The notes under the pieces are model-generated. The model had not been told where the DNA came from and ran no database searches. It saw only the letters and a list, made by a program, of their open reading frames with translations. From Trichomonas vaginalis G3 (Eukaryota > Parabasalia > Trichomonadida > Trichomonadidae), in the NCBI RefSeq assembly GCF_026262505.1, contig NC_067207.1, positions 13,112,082-13,176,081 on the forward strand: a DNA stretch of 64,000 nucleotides. Reading direction: 5' to 3'. Every line of letters starts with the position of its first letter. Within the stretch, counting starts at the first letter, position 1. The translations under genes were made by a program, and so were the position numbers. Of the stretch, positions 54,077 to 63,459 are shown one piece after another.

Positions 54077-54787
54077 TTAATCCGTTATCTCATCAGCTAT
54101 TTTTTCTATTTGAAATTGCCATAATATCTCATTCATGAATTCTAAATCACAATCAAATAGGTCAGTTATTCTAAATTTAATATTTGATAAATCTTTTGAA
54201 TGAAGAATAAATGAATTCCCGGATAATTGAAACGGATATGATAAAGAAAATGTGTTTAAGTTGATGGATAAAATGTTTTGTATTGATGGGTAAGAGTTAG
54301 GGTCTAATGTTTGGTGTGAAAATCTCATTGGGGTATTAACTTTATCACATTTGATTAAAATGAAATTGGAACCGGTGTCAGAATACAAAACATCCCCAAC
54401 ATCTTTTTCAAAATTTAATATCCCCAACAATGAACGAAAACGAGGAGTACAAAATTTAATTTTCAGCGGAAATTTAATAAGGTTATTTATTTCATCAAGT
54501 TCAAAAAGTTTATCGGGTTTTGATTTAAAATTTTCTTCATACCATACGATAAATGATTCATTTAAATAACTTAAAATTGTGTTAATATCCCATTTCACTA
54601 TTACATTATTTATATACATATCATACGTTTTTTCATGGTCATCTTTAATAAATGATATATAATCTGAAGGGTCTAAAAGAATGGGATTAAATTTACCACT
54701 CACAGAAACGAGAGTAACATTATAAATTCCGCTGACTGTTAAATTTAGTTCACAGTTATTATTCGAAATAATATTGATAATTGACAT
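54077..54787 (-). CDS. Penton-like minor capsid protein
   Basis: A 236-aa beta-rich protein, whole. The N-terminal half alternates strands (CELNLTVSGIYNVTLVSVSG); PRFRSLLGI sits in the middle; the end reads LSNIKFRITDLFDCDLEFMNEILWQF, the closing strand pair common in Polinton penton-like proteins. The counterpart in element A is at 6018-6822. It lies directly upstream of the fibre gene, consistent with vertex and spike genes together. The start faces the divergent gene at 54809 across a short AT leader. Confidence 0.6.
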   Translation of the reverse strand: MSIINIISNNNCELNLTVSGIYNVTLVSVSGKFNPILLDPSDYISFIKDDHEKTYDMYINNVIVKWDINTILSYLNESFIVWYEENFKSKPDKLFELDEINNLIKFPLKIKFCTPRFRSLLGILNFEKDVGDVLYSDTGSNFILIKCDKVNTPMRFSHQTLDPNSYPSIQNILSINLNTFSLSYPFQLSGNSFILHSKDLSNIKFRITDLFDCDLEFMNEILWQFQIEKIADEITD

Positions 54788-54808
54788 TTTTTTATTACGA
54801 TTAAAAAT

Positions 54809-55285
54809 ATGGTAAAGCGTTATTTTCCAGTGATAAATAAAACTAGAATAAGATTACCTCAAGAATTCATAAATTCAACGAATAAGAAATTCATTCATGT
54901 TATAAATTTTAGTGTTTTCAGAAAATATGAGTCAATGTCATATTCATCATCGGGTTATATTTCACTTCATTCAAATTTAGTTCAATCAAACCCATATAAT
55001 GACCATTTCATAAGATTTTCAGATGGTATTAAAAATGTAATTGATAGATTAAAATATGAACAGATTGACAATATCGAATTTTTGGAATTTTGGTTTAAAT
55101 CCGATGGAAAAAAGATTGAAGTTAAAGATAAAGCTGATACTATAACAAAAACAATTACAATGACTGATCCAGATAGTGGGGAACAAAAAGAAATAAAACA
55201 AACGATAGAAACTGGTGAAAGGTCAATTATTATCGATTATGATTCAAAGGATTATTATTCGATAATGTTAATGCTTGAATATTAA
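54809..55285 (+). CDS. Unrecognised 158-aa virion-cluster protein
   Basis: Not recognised. Basic N terminus (MVKRYFPVINKTRIRLPQ), a beta-rich middle (FIHVINFSVFRKYESMSYSS), a charged linker with TITKTITMTDPDSGEQ and a C-terminal strand-rich part (RSIIIDYDSKDYYSIMLML). The only plus-strand gene in the virion block; it diverges from the penton-like gene and overlaps the 3' end of the 55282 gene by 4 bases. Frame intact. Confidence 0.55.
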   Translation: MVKRYFPVINKTRIRLPQEFINSTNKKFIHVINFSVFRKYESMSYSSSGYISLHSNLVQSNPYNDHFIRFSDGIKNVIDRLKYEQIDNIEFLEFWFKSDGKKIEVKDKADTITKTITMTDPDSGEQKEIKQTIETGERSIIIDYDSKDYYSIMLMLEY

Positions 55286-55962
55286 ATAGCCTTAACAAAG
55301 AATTTTTCAAGTGATATTTTATATTCATCAACTATTTTATTATAAATATCATTATATGTTAAATGAAGTTCAGTTGTTGTTCCGTTTGATATCTTAATTG
55401 TGCTAATATCCTTTATAGGATTTATTTTTGCAACTGTTCCACAGCATGAAACCTCATCATCTATGAAAAATCGAATCTTAACGTCTGAATCTTGAACATC
55501 ACAAAGAATGGCGATAATGTGAATTAATGATTCATAAGGTAAAATAATTAAACCGGATTGATCAATTAAATTTATTATTGAATCATAATTATCAGTTATT
55601 ATATCACGGTAAATTTTCATTAATTCAGAATTAATATCTATTTTATATGGCGCATTGCGACTGGAATCATAGATTCCCGGATTATCAAGTGGTGGGGGGT
55701 ATGTTGGATATGTGGGGATTTCAACGGGTTCTTTACCAGGTTCAGATAAAATGATTGGGTCTCCATCTTCTTTATTTTGCTCCTCTTTCTTTGGTAAGTC
55801 ACGAGTTAATAAATTTGGTTGAGTTGCTGACCTTGTTAATTCAGGACTAACATTAACTTTAACATTTTGAATAATTCGTGATTTATCATCATTTACGTTA
55901 TAACCAACCGTAATCTCTGCTTTTGCGTTTGTGTTCTTTTGACTAGTGAAACGTCTTCTCAT
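55282..55962 (-). CDS. Capsid-cluster protein with VSCCG motif
   Basis: A 226-aa protein, whole. N-terminal 100 residues are polar and disordered, with PTYPTYPPP; the C-terminal half has helices and strands around DDEVSCCGTVAKI. The VSCCG segment and its surroundings match the remnant of element A at 6827-7407, so the gene is conserved between the two Polinton families. Role unknown; virion assembly is inferred from neighbours. Leader TTATTCGATTATAAATG. Confidence 0.6.
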   Translation of the reverse strand: MRRRFTSQKNTNAKAEITVGYNVNDDKSRIIQNVKVNVSPELTRSATQPNLLTRDLPKKEEQNKEDGDPIILSEPGKEPVEIPTYPTYPPPLDNPGIYDSSRNAPYKIDINSELMKIYRDIITDNYDSIINLIDQSGLIILPYESLIHIIAILCDVQDSDVKIRFFIDDEVSCCGTVAKINPIKDISTIKISNGTTTELHLTYNDIYNKIVDEYKISLEKFFVKAI

Positions 55963-56045
55963 TTATAATCGAATAAAAAAAGAAAAATATATTTAAAGTT
56001 TTATTTAGTTGTTACGGTAATATCCCAAGGTTCATCCTTGTTTGC

Positions 56046-56943
56046 TTATACTTTCTTTGTAACTGCACCAATTATGTTATTGATATTGCTTTGAGTTTCT
56101 TCCAGTCTTATTTTATCATTTACAATATCTTTAATCATTTCATTACATGCATTCTTAAAACCATCTGATTTTTCTAATTTACGTTTATCACTTTCTTTAA
56201 TTAAATCAAAGTTATAACCTTGTTGAGAATAAAGTGGTTTCTTTATCAATTCCTTGAACGCTTCTGAAAGTGAAGATGAAGAAATTCTTGCCACTTGAAT
56301 TGGTTTAAATTCTGCTTTCATTGCTTCTTTCTGTTCATTGAACACTGGATCGAATAAAGCAACTTTAAAGAATTTCTTAGCTGGAATTTCAGGTCTAATA
56401 TTTGCATATTGACCATCAAACTGATTAACATATCGTGGTAATCCATCCGGTCCCTCTTCAATAGCATTTAATTCTTCATTGAAATAAGAATATGGATTAT
56501 GACGGTATGAATTAATTGGACCCTTTTCACCGTCTTCAATGTATTGTTTAACAGCTTTTCCATTTTCATCAAATTGCATAGGATAACGTTCATTATATGC
56601 TTTACGTTTAGGATAATCCGTCATTGTTAATTTATACCCATTTATGACTTTAATATTCCTTGACCATCAGTAACGAAAACTTCATTTATACCATCAGGTT
56701 TTCCATTTGGTCCTGTAATGTCTGCTTCATGTGCTTCCCAATTTGGTCCATGACGTTTGGCATATGCTTGAGCTTCTGGTAATGTTAAAACGTTTCTCAT
56801 TTGTTTAACATCTTTTGAAGACCGGCAACAATGTGGACTAATTCTTTCATTCCGTCTGGAACTTTCATAGTTCTATTATATGCACCCTTTTTGTTTGTTC
56901 CTTGTTTTAATGGAACCTGTAGAAGATTTGCTATTTCTGTCAT
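56046..56943 (-). pseudogene. Unrecognised Polinton structural gene, broken
   Basis: Minus-strand coding over about 0.9 kb, with a T-rich leader upstream of 56943. The clearest part reads as polar, Tyr/Pro/Asn-rich repeats (YNERYPMQFDENGKAVKQY, SYRHNPYSYF) and a helical end (ESDKRKLEKSDGFKNACN). Not recognised; position between the packaging ATPase and capsid-cluster genes suggests a virion or scaffold protein. Broken. Confidence 0.5.
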
Positions 56944-56984
56944 GTTTAATTATAAATAAAAAATAAAAATTAATTATAAAAAAG

Positions 56985-57800
56985 TTATTCGAATTTAATG
57001 GAACCTTTATTTAAATCAACTATTATTTTTCCATGTTCTCCTAATTGTTGATATTGTGTGTAAAGTTCATTAATGCTCATTGGTAAATTCACTTGATAAA
57101 GCATAACGTTCAACTGTTGACGACTAAACCCACTGAAAATGAAAAGGGTGGACAGGTTTGATTTAATGTTTGTGCTTAATGCTTTAAAGTATTGAACAGC
57201 CATAAAGAATGAACACTGAATGTGTCGACATTGAGTTAATAATTGATTAAAATATGATTTCTCATTTGTTATTAGTTTTGATTTCACGGCATCATCTAGA
57301 AAAATAGTGAATGCAAAAATTCTCTATCAAAATTTGAAATAGAAAGTGTTTCAAATAATTCATCCCGTTGTTTATCAATAATTTTATCCTCTAATCCTTG
57401 CTTCTTGATTGTATTATATAATTCTTTATACATTAAAAAGTTTTTAAATAATCTTCTGCTTCTTCTTGTGATAAATAAATAATTGGAATTTTGATTAAAT
57501 GCTTTAAAGATTCAAATGTATCATCTGAAGGTGAACCTGAACGGTTGATATAAATTAACACATGGAATAAGGTGAAGTGTTAGCAATAATGATAATTTGT
57601 TTTAATATCGTTAATGTTTTACCTTTATTTTGTTTACCAATTGCTGCAGTGATTGAATTTAAGTAACATTCAGAATATGGAATTTTCATTAATTTTTCCT
57701 TAGATAGAGCATTTTTATTATCACTCAATGCTTCATTAATCATATCATCTATGTATGTATTATATACTCCTGCTAATTCTTCAGAATTAAATCCATTTAA
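56985..57800 (-). pseudogene. FtsK/A32-like packaging ATPase, broken
   Basis: Packaging ATPase of element B. Walker A-like AAIGKQNKGKTLT, a Walker B-like TIFLDDAV and the downstream FIFSGFSRQQLN segment are in the expected order and match the whole ATPase of element A (2914-3789) in layout. Broken. Lies next to the major capsid gene, as in most Polintons. Confidence 0.7.
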
Positions 57801-57820
57801 TCAAAAATAAATTTATAATT

Positions 57821-59458
57821 TTAAACATTTCTATTCATCAATATTTCATCATATGAACTTCTATACTGTGGTGGTGTACCTGTTGGATGATATTTCAAAC
57901 CTTCATCCGGTGTCCATGTCCAATACGTAGTCCTAGTAAACCAAACCTGAGGAGGATTTGTCACCTTTGAACAGTAAGTGTCATTTTCACCCTGAATGAT
58001 TGGATAAGCTTTCACTTGTACTGTAACTTGTGAGTTGAAAGTTTCTAATCCATCAAAGAATATACCCGCTCCATCACGTTGAACTGGAATAGTGCATAAG
58101 AATGAAGTTTGGTCTTTCCATGTTCTAGCTAATGGTGTGCCATTATCATCATTCAGTGGTCTAGTTAATGAGTCCTCGTATTCTTCTGTGCATTCATTCA
58201 CTCCATCTAAATCAGAAGCTTGAAGCATACGTGTAAAGAATATGTCACCCACTGTGGTCATCGCTTGATCGGGGAAGTTTCTGGAATCTATAGTGACCTG
58301 AAGACCTCGAAGCATTGGATTTTCTAAAACTGTTCTTTGCATTGCATTCTTCGGAAATGTTAACACAACATCTGTAACATTATGAAGAGCGTATGAGAAA
58401 TCAGACTGATACCTTCAGGAGTGATGCAACCTCCATTTAGTGAACGAACGTCAATATGTTGAGCTGGAATCATGAATGGATCTTCCTTACTGAATAAACG
58501 TGGTATTGCTTTAACTGATTCTTCAATTAAACCGTATCCTGGTGTAATGCATTTATCCTCTAAAACTTCCATCTTTGTGCATGAAATAATAACGTTATCA
58601 ACTTTGCGTCAGCAGATGTAGCGGCTAAGCTTGTAATTAATTTGGCAGGAAGTCCGATTTGTTGGAATTTGCGATCATATTTATAAACATGATTCATAAT
58701 CTTTTCATAATTTTCATCAGTTATCTTTTCATAAACGTAATTTTGTAAATCAGCAACTCTTAACGGGTCAACCTGACAAAATACTAAAGTATCCCTGAAA
58801 ACATAATATTTAAGAATGATTTCACCAAATGATTTAGGATAATCATCGAACGCCTGAAATGCTAACAAATCATTTACCGGAATAATCATATCAAAAGTGA
58901 CATCAACTTCTTCATTTGCTTTCTTGAAAACTTCTGAAGGGTCAATATATTTACCACATACTGAGTTATCATATTTTTGAACATTATTATATAACGAATG
59001 AACAAACTTTTTAACTTTCCTTTCTGATTTTGGTTTATATGTTGCAAATGCGAAAGATTCACGGGCGCAATCCATCTGAAGATAACCGGCATCACCTCTT
59101 TCGGTTTCTACTTCTAATTGTTTAAAGCTTTGATTTGATGATTTGTAACCAACGAATAAACGCATGCATTTAAAAGCGGCATCACATGTGAAAGCTTTAT
59201 TTGAAACTAGAGTTGCTTTAACTTTGCGTTTAATATATGTGTCACCTAATTGGTTCACATCATGAGCGGATTTGTAATTCTTAAATGAGTTTGTTTATCA
59301 TCAAAATATGGAGCATCAGAGTCATAGCATGAACTTTCAAGTTCTCTATAATATCTTCTACCGTCATTCTTTGCGAATATTTCATTTATCTTTTCGAATG
59401 AATGAAATACATTTCCATTAATCGGTTTAGTGTTTGGCACTAAATAGTTAGTCGTCAT
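57821..59458 (-). pseudogene. Major capsid protein, broken
   Basis: Double jelly-roll major capsid region of element B. It starts MTTNYLVPNTKPINGNVFHS at 59458 and its C-terminal third (LQVTIDSRNFPDQAMTTV, SFLCTIPVQRDGAGIFFDG, VTVQVKAYP) aligns by eye with the same part of the capsid of element A. Length of about 1.6 kb fits the family. Broken. The T-rich leader CATCATAAATG precedes it. Confidence 0.75.
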
Positions 59459-59528
59459 TTATGATGAAATAAAAAAATCAAAATTAAAAGATGAAAATGA
59501 ATTTTTAATTTTAATGAAATAATCAACT

Positions 59529-59737
59529 ATGGCTGCAGGATCTTTAAAAAGTGGGATAAAGTAAAAAGAGGAGCGCATAAAGTTTGGGAAACAATGAAGA
59601 AGGGAGCAAATTGGATATTTAAGAATAAAGAAGCAATTAGTGACGTTGCAGAACAAATAGCACCTAATGTTCCGGTAAGGGAAGTATTAAATAAAGGAGA
59701 TAAAGTTTATCGTCGACTACAACCGATATTGAGATAA
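59529..59737 (+). pseudogene. Small pVI-like amphipathic peptide remnant
   Basis: Encodes a short Lys/Trp-rich amphipathic stretch (KKWDKVKRGAHKVWETMKK) that recalls adenovirus pVI-like membrane-active peptides and the small gene of element C at 63215. Broken. Confidence 0.4.
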
Positions 59738-59757
59738 AAATAATATTTATTTTTCCA

Positions 59758-59992
59758 CTATTTACCTCCTATTTTATTAAGTATTCCTTCAGCAATTCCA
59801 CCAATTGCGTTACCTGCTTGTGCTCCCATCGCTGGATTACCTGCTTTAGTACCTAATACTCCACCTATGATAGTTCCTGCCGTTTTCGCTACTGGTGCCA
59901 AAAAGTTTGCAACGGGTTTTATTATTTCTGATGAACCCAACTTGCAGCTTTCTTAATTCCTTCCCATAATTTTTTAAAGAATCCTGCGCCAT
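59758..59992 (-). pseudogene. Gly/Ala-rich small virion protein remnant
   Basis: The readable C-terminal part is Gly/Ala-rich and hydrophobic (GTIIGGVLGTKAGNPAMGAQ), with GxxxG spacing that suits membrane interaction. It is paired tail-to-tail with the pVI-like remnant at 59529. A membrane-lytic or minor capsid role is inference. Broken. Confidence 0.4.
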
Positions 59993-60058
59993 TTCTGATT
60001 TAATATTAATTAAAAAATATATTTCATCACTTATATTCTAATTTTTATTTAATGATAA

Positions 60059-60298
60059 ATGAAACCGATTTTAAAAATAAATGAAACAGTGGAGGAAGAA
60101 ATAAATGAAAGTAAAAATGTTCAACAAAAAATAAACGTTGTTAAACCAATTACTGAAATAAAAATTTTTTCATCTGTTGAAGAATTTAATGACTATTATG
60201 CTAATAATAAAAAATTATTTGAAGAATTGACAACGTGTAAATTGAATAAAATGTTTAAAGTTGATGGATTCAAAATTTCAAAAATAAAAGGTGGTTAG
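60059..60298 (+). CDS. Small conserved-looking protein, 79 aa
   Basis: Not recognised by name. The C-terminal half (FSSVEEFNDYYANNKKLFEE, then TCKLNKMFKVDGFKISKIKG) has the look of a compact conserved domain with a helical pair and a basic beta-hairpin. The N-terminal part is Lys/Glu-rich. Leader TTTTTATTTAATGATAAATG. It is followed by a 20-codon frame (60336-60398), too short to judge. Frame intact. Confidence 0.5.
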   Translation: MKPILKINETVEEEINESKNVQQKINVVKPITEIKIFSSVEEFNDYYANNKKLFEELTTCKLNKMFKVDGFKISKIKGG

Positions 60299-60408
60299 TT
60301 TGAAATCTATTCCTCAATCAAGAATCACCTCATTAATGAAAATTGATGATTTAACAAAAAGAATAGAAATTATTGAAGAGAATAAATCAAATTATTGATT
60401 TCATAAAT

Positions 60409-60470
60409 CATGACTCGTTGAGCCCGGGTCCTTAAAGCCCAAGGCATGAAGTGCCCAGGACTTAAAGTCC
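60409..60470. repeat. Cluster of mini-hairpins
   Basis: Two clear hairpins, GGCAT-GAA-GTGCC (60443-60455) and GGACT-TAA-AGTCC (60458-60470), and a weaker one at 60412-60424, in a GC-rich patch at the 3' end of the next gene. Same architecture as the hairpins at the ends of elements A and C. Confidence 0.65.
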
Positions 60471-60941
60471 ATCACTGAGTTCAAGGTTATATTCATCAAA
60501 TATTTCATTATTAAATGCAACTTCTGCTAGTTTATTTATTTTTTCAATACGATCATTTGAAAGTCTATCGTTTAATTTTTTCTGAAGTTTTTCATTTTCT
60601 AGTTCTGAAACTTTATTTGGATGATATTTAAACTCGTTAAATTCTTTTTCCTCAGTTTTGATCATTAATTTACAAAGAACTTTTGTGGTTGGAATTCGTT
60701 TAAACCATTTATCATTAATATTTGTTATAAATTCAATATTCGGAATTAATTCCCAAATTTTTGCATTTTCAATTAATTTATTATCAAATGCAAAAGCAAT
60801 GGGTTTAATATTATGTTTACCTTTATAATATAAACTTTCTACATAATCATCGAAATAAACATCTACTTGTTTAACATTTTCAAGAATTGGTGAAAGAGCA
60901 TCCATTAATTGATTGACGGTTACGAATCTTGATCCACTCAT
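60462..60941 (-). CDS. Unrecognised 159-aa protein, last gene of element B
   Basis: Not recognised. An alpha/beta protein: VNQLMDALSPILENVKQVDV, then FAFDNKLIENAKIWELIPNI, followed by a helical Lys/Glu region and an acidic end (FDEYNLELSDGL). It is the outermost gene beside the right TIR, mirroring the unknown gene at the left TIR. Start preceded by a T-rich leader with TTCGTAAGAAAATG. Frame intact; the 3' end overlaps the mini-hairpin cluster. Confidence 0.55.
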   Translation of the reverse strand: MSGSRFVTVNQLMDALSPILENVKQVDVYFDDYVESLYYKGKHNIKPIAFAFDNKLIENAKIWELIPNIEFITNINDKWFKRIPTTKVLCKLMIKTEEKEFNEFKYHPNKVSELENEKLQKKLNDRLSNDRIEKINKLAEVAFNNEIFDEYNLELSDGL

Positions 60942-60974
60942 TTTCTTACGAATTAAAAAAATAAATTATTCAAA

Positions 60975-61293
60975 AAATGTAAGACATGAATTTCCTCCTT
61001 TTTTCCCCCTGTTGTCAAAATGTCATGTTGTCACTATTTTCAAAAAGATGTTAATTAACCGAGGGACCGAGGGACCGAGGGACCCCTCATTTATTCAAAA
61101 AATGTAAGACATGAATTTTTAAAGTTTATTTTTTAAAAAAATTATTTTTTTTTATTTCATTATGTATGGGCTGAGTGTAAATGTCTTACAATTTTGAAAA
61201 TTTTTTAAATCTTGATTTATTCAAAAACGTAAGAATAAAAACCGTAAGAATCATACATTTTTTACTTCATATGTTAAAAAAAATGATACAAAA
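60975..61293. repeat. Right terminal inverted repeat of element B
   Basis: Reverse complement of 42194-42511; the two differences seen are a one-base and a two-base change in homopolymer length. It ends GATACAAAA, after which an A run of about 24 more bases leads into element C. Confidence 0.9.
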
Positions 61294-61317
61294 AAAAAAA
61301 AAAAAAAAAAAAAAAAA

Positions 61318-61440
61318 GGAAGTGGGGCTTCCAGGCACTTCGTGCCTTCTAGCCCTGAGGATGATTGGTATAATGAAGTTTTTTTTTTCTTGGGGTGGTC
61401 TTCCAGGCACTTCGTGCCTTCTAGCCCACATAAATGAAGT
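61318..61440. repeat. Left terminus of element C with two identical mini-hairpins
   Basis: Two repeats of CTTCCAGGCAC-TTC-GTGCCTTCTAGCCC-type sequence (hairpins 61333-61347 and 61405-61419) about 72 bp apart, the same spacing as the two hairpins at the right end of element A. A third, partial copy (GGTCTTCCAGGAGC) is at 61450. Confidence 0.75.
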
Positions 61441-61483
61441 TTTTATTCGGAGGTCTTCCAGGAGCTTTTCACAAATTATATAT

Positions 61484-61825
61484 GTTTTCATGTTTTGTCA
61501 AGACTTCTTCGTAAATGTTTTGTCAAGACTTCTTCGTAAATGTTTTGTCAAGACTTCTTCGTAAATGTTTTGTCAAGACTTCTTCGTAAATGTTTTGTCA
61601 AGACTTCTTCGTAAATGTTTTGTCAAGACTTCTTCGTAATGAGCGTAAATGACCCAAAAATAATGTTTTATGTTAGAATGTTAGATCTAACACGTTTTCT
61701 AACATGTTTTCTAACATCGTAGAAAACTCATGATTTCTTCGTAAATGTTTTGTCAAGACTTCTTCGTAAATGTTTTGTCAAGACTTCTTCGTAAAATGTT
61801 TTGTCAAGACTTCTTCGTACATGTT
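61484..61825. repeat. 25-bp tandem repeat array upstream of methyltransferase
   Basis: About ten copies of ATGTTTTGTCAAGACTTCTTCGTAA in two blocks, interrupted at 61640-61735 by a segment with a GTTAGAAA..TCTAACA palindrome. Reverse copies occur in element A at 1031-1065. Too regular and too short-spaced to be a CRISPR. Confidence 0.9.
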
Positions 61826-61878
61826 TTGTCACTTTTCTGTCACTTTTCAGGAAAAAAACATTTTTATTAAATATAAAA

Positions 61879-62676
61879 TGAATTTCACAAAACCACCGTT
61901 ACCCTTCTTTGGAAATAAGAGTAGATGTAAAGATATTCTATTGAGAGAGACTTAAGAAAACTACCGAATGGTCTAACATTTGTAGATTTGTTCGGTGGAA
62001 GTTTCTATATATCCCATTTGTGCCATACAATATTCCCAGACTCAAAGATTATATGCAATGACTTCGACAACTATATGAACCGTCTCAAACATATACCAGA
62101 CACAAACAAAATATTGAAAGAGTTAAAAGAAAAGATACCTATAGGTAAGATGGAACGTATACCATTAGATAAGAAAAATACTGTCAGAGAGGTTTTGAAA
62201 AAAGCAGAGTATATTGACTGGGATAGTATATCTTCTAGACTATTGTATAGTGGTTCTATAAGAGTTCATGACATTGAAACACTTATGTCAAAAGTTTTAT
62301 ATCTTAACTATACAAAGGTTTTCAAAGAGAACATAGAAAAATATACTGAGGGTATAGAGTTTGTGAGATGTCATTGGACAGAGTTGTATGAAAAATATAA
62401 AGACAAGGAAAATGTTTTCTTTATAGTGGACCCGCCGTTCTATAACACATGGGATTTTCAATACCAAGTAGACTGGACTTTGAGAGACTCTTTAGAAACT
62501 TTAGACGTTTTACATAACCATCCATGCTTTTACTTTACATCCGATAAAAGTGGTTTGGAAAGTGTCATGAGATGGTTAGAGGAATACATGACTATGAGTT
62601 TAGATACGATAAGATAGAATATGAGAGAGGTCCTATAACCGGAAAAAGTGTCACAACAAAGAAATTTTATTGGTAA
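61879..62676 (+). pseudogene. Dam-type (D12 class) DNA N6-adenine methyltransferase, broken
   Basis: A DNA adenine methyltransferase of the D12/Dam class. Motif I region PPLPFFGNKSR, FVDLFGGS, the catalytic DPPFY (residues NVFFIVDPPFYNT) and a late CFYFTSDKS strand are in correct order. It would methylate adenine in element or host DNA, perhaps to mark or protect the element. It lies just inside the left end after a repeat array. Broken. Confidence 0.75.
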
Positions 62677-62680
62677 GTAA

Positions 62681-62812
62681 ATGTGGTTTGAAATAGGACT
62701 ACTTGTTTTAGGTTTTTTCCATTGTGTCATTTACTTATTTGACGTGGCAGAAAAGTACAGAGAATATGAAGATGAACCAATGCCAGCAAATGTTCAGTAT
62801 ATGTACTCGTAA
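62681..62812 (+). CDS. Small single-span membrane protein, 43 aa
   Basis: MWFEIGLLVLGFFHCVIYLF followed by a polar, acidic end (DVAEKYREYEDEP). One membrane span at residues 3-20. It starts 4 bases after the methyltransferase stop, with GTAAGTAA before the ATG. Small TM proteins are common in Polinton virion clusters. Not in a longer frame; intact. Confidence 0.5.
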   Translation: MWFEIGLLVLGFFHCVIYLFDVAEKYREYEDEPMPANVQYMYS

Positions 62813-62835
62813 GAGATATTTTTATCTAATATTAA

Positions 62836-63018
62836 ATGGACGCACAGAACTTAGCGAATGCACAGCAACCTGGACAACCAAACCCAGAGAATATTCCAAA
62901 TGAAGTTAGAATACAAACTGCAATGGCAAACTATGGTCAAGTGCCAACAGATGTACAAATGCAAACTGCCATGTCAAATGACGCTGCGTTGGCTTACCAC
63001 CATGGTATGCAAATATGA
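62836..63018 (+). CDS. Small Gln/Asn-rich protein with internal repeat, 60 aa
   Basis: Not recognised. Two copies of a VxxQTAMxN unit (VRIQTAMANYGQVPTD and VQMQTAMSNDAALAY). Its stop overlaps the start of the next gene as ATGA. Intact. Confidence 0.45.
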   Translation: MDAQNLANAQQPGQPNPENIPNEVRIQTAMANYGQVPTDVQMQTAMSNDAALAYHHGMQI

Positions 63019-63197
63019 GATGGAAAGAGTTTTATACAAACCCCGAAGTGGGATATAAACAACTCTATGCAGATGACGCGAACACAGGAGTTGACCCAGA
63101 GTATGTTTTCTACCAGAGGAGAAATAGAATGTATGAGCTCCAGTTAAAGAATGCTATGGAACTCAGAAGGAAACGTAAGAGACTAGGTGGACATTAG
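63015..63197 (+). CDS. Small basic protein, 60 aa
   Basis: Not recognised. Aromatic and acidic first half (FYTNPEVGYKQLYADDANTG) and a helical basic end (LQLKNAMELRRKRKRLGGH) that could bind nucleic acid. The start overlaps the preceding stop by ATGA, an unusual tight coupling for a eukaryote. Intact. Confidence 0.45.
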   Translation: MRWKEFYTNPEVGYKQLYADDANTGVDPEYVFYQRRNRMYELQLKNAMELRRKRKRLGGH

Positions 63198-63214
63198 ATT
63201 TTTCATATAGTAAA

Positions 63215-63457
63215 ATGGGTTTTTTGGAAGAATAGGAAACTTCTTTCGAAATGTTGGAAGAGGTATATGGAATGGAATAAAAACCGTCGGAAGAGGAATT
63301 TGGAACGGAGTCAAAAAATATTGGTAAAAGAGTAGGTCAGTTCGTTGGTATTATACCTAAAGACCCTGAACCAGAAGAACAAGCTCCTGTTATACAACAG
63401 CCTGAACCTGCACCACAGTCTAGTTGGCAACCAAATCCAACACCTCAACCGTATTAA
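63215..63457 (+). pseudogene. pVI-like small virion protein remnant
   Basis: The readable parts show an amphipathic repeat region (GRGIWN-type) and a Pro/Gln-rich tail (KRVGQFVGIIPKDPEPEEQA). Resembles the small gene of element B at 59529 in place and design. Membrane-active role is inference. Broken. Confidence 0.4.
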
Positions 63458-63459
63458 AA

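Larger units (their letters stand above)
42194..61293. mobile_element. Element B: full-length Polinton/Maverick, broken
   Basis: 19.1 kb between terminal inverted repeats of 318 bp (42194-42511) and 319 bp (60975-61293) whose only visible differences are lengths of two homopolymers. Parts: PolB, retroviral-type integrase, primase-SF3 helicase, packaging ATPase, major capsid, penton-like and other virion genes, tail-fibre-like protein. Genes run rightward from 42625 to 52078 and mostly leftward from 52766 to 60941. The near-identical TIRs argue for a young copy, yet more than ten breaks affect its genes. No target duplication is visible: the right edge meets an A run shared with element C, while the left flank is GAACGA. 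Confidence 0.92.

Noticed and set aside
61484-61825. CRISPR-like regular repeats
   Set aside because: Direct 25-bp units without unique spacers; a simple tandem array.
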